Part shown: positions 60,677-64,000 of the stretch, piece after piece
Numbering within the stretch: position 1 is the stretch's first letter
Layout: every line of letters starts with the position of its first letter
Assembly: GCF_024166365.1 (NCBI RefSeq)
Contig: NC_064825.1
Coordinates: 102,996,480 to 103,060,479, forward strand
Length of the DNA stretch: 64,000 nt
Reading direction: 5' to 3'
Source of the DNA: Elephas maximus indicus
Taxonomy: Eukaryota > Chordata > Mammalia > Proboscidea > Elephantidae
The notes under the pieces: model-generated
The model's input: only the letters and a program-made list of their open reading frames with translations
The model's database searches: none
Told to the model about the DNA's origin: nothing
Program-made: the position numbers and the translations under genes

Positions 60677-62474
60677 ATGTTGTTAGGTGATGTCAAGTTG
60701 CTTCCAACTCATAGTGACCCTATGTACAACAGAACGAAACACTGCCTGGTCCTGGGCCATCCTCATGATTGTTGTTGTATTTGAGCCCATTACTGCAGCT
60801 GCTGTGTCAGTCATTTCATTGAGGGTATTCATTTTTTTTGCTGATCCTCTACACCTTACCAAGCACGACATCCTTCTCCAGGGACTGGTCCCCCTGATAA
60901 CATGTCCAAATCAAGTGCGATGAAGTCTTGCCATCCTCGCTTCTAAGGAACATTCTGGCTGTACTTCTTCCAAGACAGGTTTGTTCGTGTTATCTTCAAC
61001 ATTCTTCACCAACACCATAATTCAAAAGCATTCATTCTTCTTTGGTCTTCCTTACTCATTGTCCAGCGTTCCAATGCATATGAGGCAACTGAAAATACCA
61101 TGGCTTGGTGGTCATCCAAGATGCATTAGTTGGTCTCAATCCACCTGGAGCTAAGGAGAATGAAGAATACCAAAGACACAAGGAAAATATGAGCCCAAGA
61201 GACAGAAAGGGCCACATACGCCAGTGACTCTATCAGCCTGAGACCAGAAGAACTAGATGGTACCCAGCTGCCACCAATGACTGTCCTGACAGGGAACACA
61301 ACAGAGAATCCCTGATAGAGAAGGAGAAAAGTGGGGTGTGGAACTCAAATTCTAGTAAAAAGACCAGACTTAATGGTCTGTTTGAGACTGGAGGAACCCC
61401 AGAAGTCATGGTCTCCGGATTCTCTGTTAGCCTAAAACTAAAACCATTTCCAAAGCCAACTCTTCAGACAAAGATTAGACTGGACTGTAAGACATTAAAT
61501 GATACTGGAAAGGAATGTGCTTCTTAGCTCAAGTAGATACGTGAGACTAAACGGGCAGCCCCTGTCTGGAGGCGAGATAAGAAGGCAGAAGGGGACAGGA
61601 GCTGGCTGAATAGACAAGGGAAATACAGGGTGGAGAGAAGAAGTGTGCTGTCGCATTGTGGGGAGAGCAACTAGGGTCACATAACAATGTGTGTATAATA
61701 TTTTGTATGAGAAACTGACTTGAATTGTAAACTTTCACCTAAAACACAATTATAAAGAAAAAAATTCAGCAAATTAAAAAAAAAAAAATACCATGGCTTG
61801 GGTCAGGTGCATTTTAGTCCTCAAGGTGACATCTTGCTTTTGAACACCTGAAAGAGGTCTTTTGCAGCAGATTTGCTGAATGCAATTTGTTGTTTGATTT
61901 CTTGACTGCTGCTTCCATGGGTGCTGAGTGTGGATTCAAGTGAAATAAAATCCTTGACAACTTAAATGTTTTCTCCATTTATCATGATGTTGCTTACTGG
62001 ACCAGTTGTGAGCATTTTTATTTTCTTTACGTTGCGGTGTAATACATACTGAAGGCTGTGGATTGATCTTCATCAGTAAGTGATTCAAGTCCTCTTCACT
62101 TTCAGCAAGCAAAGCTGTGTCATCTGCATACTGCAGGTTGTTAATGAATCTTCCTATAATCCTGATGCCTCATTGTTCTTCATATAGTCCAGCTTCTGGG
62201 ATTATTTGCTCAGCAAACAGATTGAATAAGTATGGTGAAAGGACAGAACCTCGACACATACCTTTCCTGATTTTAAACTATGCAGTATCCCCTTGTTCTG
62301 TTCAAATGACTGCCTCTCTTGGTCTAGGTACAGGTTCTGCATGAACACAACTTAGTGTTCTGGAATTTCCATTCTTTGCGATGTTGTCCATAATTTGTTA
62401 TGATCCACACAGTTGAATGCCTTTGCATAGTCAAAAAAAAAAAAAAAAAAAAAAACACTGGCAAATATCTTTCC
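60677..62474 (-). mobile_element. RTE LINE split by a young L1
   Basis: Reversed RTE from TTGTTAGGTGATGTCAAGTT to the FIDYAKAF region, interrupted at 61109-61787 by an L1. Near 62430-62455 the RTE's short A-rich stretch is expanded into about 23 A. In the last AGBL2 intron and on the gene's strand. Confidence 0.92.
61109..61787 (+). mobile_element. 5'-truncated L1 with poly(A) and target-site duplication
   Basis: A plus-strand L1 3' UTR (GTCATCCAAGATGCATTAGT to GAAACTGACTTGAATTGTAA) ending in an A-run at about 61776-61788. The exact 14-bp repeat ATACCATGGCTTGG flanks it (61095-61108, 61788-61801), and the RTE reads through when one copy is removed. Confidence 0.97.
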
Positions 62475-62657
62475 AACTCCCAGCAACTCCATGTGTGTCA
62501 GAATAGAACTGTGCTCCATGGGGTTTTCAGTGGCTGTGATTTTTTCAGAAGTAAATCACAAGGCCGTTTTCCCAAGGTGTCTCCAGGTAGGTCTGAACCA
62601 CCGACCTTTTGGTTAGCAGCTGAACACTTAATTGTGTGCACCACCCAGGGACCCCTG
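62474..62657 (-). mobile_element. AfroSINE-type element
   Basis: Reverse copy of the longer variant: CAGCAACTCCATGTGTGTCA, TTTTCAGTGGCTGTGATTTT, GACCTTTTGGTTAGCAGCTG, CACCACCCAGGGACCCC. Confidence 0.88.
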
Positions 62658-62785
62658 CCAATAAAATACCAATGGGTAAATGACAGCTTCACTCTGAGAA
62701 GTCCCAAGCAAGGGACTTGGGAAGACTGCAGGGACTTCACCTTGGGAGAACTACCCATTCTCTTTCTAGTACACCTGCATTAATC

Positions 62786-63113
62786 CAGTGGTTCTCAACC
62801 TTTGTTCCACCCAGACATGTGTGAGCAGCACATTCCCACAGAAGAACCCAGGGCTATTCAAAATGACGGCTTACTAGCTGAATCTCCACCCCTTTTTCCT
62901 CCCACTCAGGGAAGAATATGCAAGTGCAAATGAGTAAGATGTTATTATAGGGATAAGTATGAATTCATTCTCACTTATTCTTTTTTGAAAAAGAAAATCA
63001 TTCGCAAAGCTCGGTATTGAAGGATCACTGTTGACACTGGACGTGAGGCAGCTCTCTCAACTGAGGATGACACCCTGTGTGTTGTTAACATCTCCCACAG
63101 TTGAGAACCGTGG
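62786..63113. mobile_element. hAT-type DNA transposon remnant (MER5/Charlie-like)
   Basis: Terminal inverted repeats CAGTGGTTCTCAAC (62786-62799) and GTTGAGAACCGTGG (63100-63113) match at 11 of 14 positions. The TTCTCAAC core and the ~330-bp length fit non-autonomous hAT-Charlie elements. No transposase frame. Confidence 0.7.
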
Positions 63114-63415
63114 TGTTAATTACCGATTTACCTGAAATGTTGCTATGGAGGCACAAAATGATGGCTGCCTAACAAATATTTGTGGAAATGAAATTCTCAA
63201 TAGGAAATTCTGGGTGGGCTTCCTCTGGCCCCTTGTGGGCTGGGTCCCAGCGTGGTCAGCTGGTTTGTGGCCTGAAAGTGTACCTTGAACGTTCACCTGA
63301 GCAGAACAAATCCGAGGAGGCAGAGTATGTGGGTTATCACCCCTCCAAATCACTGAATGCATTGGAAAAGTAAATAAAATTGCCGGCATGTATGTACACA
63401 TTTTAAGTGAAGTAC

Positions 63416-63505
63416 CTGTAGTCTCTCTTTATTCTTAGTCAGAATTAGGGTGGTCATTTCTGATGGATCCAGGGAGGTGTCTTTTTCTCTTGCACTTACC
63501 CGTGT
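63416..63505 (-). CDS. AGBL2: AGBL2 penultimate coding exon
   Basis: 90 nt in phase 0, open throughout: TRVSAREKDTSLDPSEMTTL and then ILTKNKERLQ. A strong pyrimidine tract (TTTTCTCATTTACTTTTAG) precedes it and the donor is GTACTT, weaker than average. The KDTSLDPS and TLILTKNK segments resemble the human CCP2 tail as I remember it. No further exon was found between here and 64000. Confidence 0.88.
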
Positions 63506-63659
63506 CTAAAAGTAAATGAGAAAATTTCACTAAATTTCCCACTTGAACAAAAGTGATTATACTGAACGTGCATTATCTGTGTGATTTTTAGTCATGCGTG
63601 TTGATTCATTATGATACCCTGACATGAAAAGAGAGGCAGGACACAAACTAATAATCCAA

Positions 63660-64000
63660 TCAAAAGAAGGAAAGAAAACTACCATTTATTGAGTACCTAC
63701 CAAATGCCATGGAGTCCCTGTGTGCTGCAAACAGTAAATGCACCTGGCCGCTAATCAAAGGGTTGGTGGTTTGAGTCCACCCAGAGGCACCTTGGAAGAA
63801 AGGCCTGGTGATCTACTTCCAAAAAAATCAACCACTGAAAACCCTATGGAGCACAGTTCTACCCTGACACACATGAGGTCATCATGAATTGGAATCAACT
63901 GGATGGCAATTGGTTTACTATATGCCAGGCACTCTACACACATTTTCTCATCTAATCCTCACAACAGTCTTATGATTTAGATATTATTACTCGTATTTTT
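63660..64000 (-). repeat. MIR/L2 remnant split by a SINE
   Basis: TACCATTTATTGAGTACCTA on the left and TATATGCCAGGCACTCTACA, TCTCATCTAATCCTCACAAC on the right are parts of one old repeat. It runs off the right edge. Confidence 0.65.
63708..63925 (+). mobile_element. AfroSINE-type element, long variant
   Basis: CATGGAGTCCCTGTGTGCTG head, GGTTGGTGGTTTGAGTCCAC, CTGAAAACCCTATGGAGCAC and the ATGGCAATTGGTTTA tail. Confidence 0.88.

Larger units (their letters stand above)
59632..63505 (-). other. AGBL2: AGBL2 gene, 3' part only (last two coding exons)
   Basis: Cytosolic carboxypeptidase 2 (CCP2), a deglutamylase/detyrosinase-class M14 metallopeptidase acting on tubulin. Only its C-terminal tail is in the window; the catalytic domain lies beyond the right edge. 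The identification rests on the tail sequence, which I recognise from the human protein (motifs EPAPGMKP, SRYP, YPSL followed by a terminal TYP), and on synteny: in human, AGBL2 lies just upstream of MTCH2 on the same strand. The 90-nt and 174-nt exons join in phase 0. The final intron (59806-63415, 3.6 kb) holds RTE, L1, SINE and hAT-type repeats. Confidence 0.92.

Noticed and set aside
62400-62783. 127-codon open frame
   Set aside because: It crosses an RTE, an A-run and a SINE; the poly-Lys run comes from the A-run.
63755-63943. Possible further AGBL2 exon
   Set aside because: The frame lies entirely in a plus-strand SINE.

Overview
The window is mammalian nuclear DNA, almost certainly from an afrotherian and most likely an elephant or close relative. 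Two retroelement families that I recognise from Afrotheria recur throughout on both strands. One is an RTE-type LINE ending in an (AAC)n tail. The other is a tRNA-like SINE (AfroSINE type) whose head reads roughly 'ggagccctggtggcgcag' and whose tail copies the RTE 3' end. Older mammalian repeats (MIR, L2, L1M, MaLR-like LTRs, a hAT/MER5-like element) lie beneath them. No bacterial, plasmid or CRISPR structure is present.

Two genes are supported, both on the minus strand. MTCH2 (mitochondrial carrier homolog 2) is complete: 13 coding exons between 27263 (ATG) and 11502 (TGA), all with GT-AG introns, joining to one uninterrupted 303-codon frame. Its promoter is a CpG island at about 26780-27640. 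Upstream on the same strand lie the last two coding exons of AGBL2 (cytosolic carboxypeptidase 2), at 63416-63505 and 59632-59805; the rest of AGBL2 is beyond the right edge. MTCH2 and AGBL2 are also neighbours in the same order and orientation on human chromosome 11p11.2 (from memory).

Layout. 1-10.5 kb: a decayed RTE copy, SINEs, MIR/L2 and unique-looking sequence beyond the MTCH2 3' end. 10.5-27.3 kb: MTCH2, with only SINEs, MIRs and short RTE pieces in its introns. 26.8-27.6 kb: CpG island. 28-36.3 kb: three same-strand RTE copies in a row. 33.4-45.3 kb: old L1 fragments split by RTE, MaLR-like LTR and young L1 insertions, plus a GC-rich block I cannot identify (about 39.25-39.85 kb). 45.7-52.1 kb: a long minus-strand L1 with recognisable ORF2, itself split by an RTE. 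52-54.2 kb: another L1 3' end and two RTE head-tail deletion derivatives. 55.5-56.5 kb: a processed ferritin heavy chain pseudogene. 58.8-63.5 kb: the 3' end of AGBL2, whose final intron holds an RTE split by a young L1 with a clear target-site duplication.

MTCH2 acts in the mitochondrial outer membrane and AGBL2 on tubulin, so nothing in the sequence suggests the two cooperate. I found no previously undescribed functional system. The most interesting material is retroelement architecture: RTE copies with inverted 5' ends, internally deleted RTE derivatives, a long inverted RTE pair, and datable nested insertions. Repeat boundaries were set by eye and may be off by tens of bases; exon boundaries were set from splice sites and reading frame.
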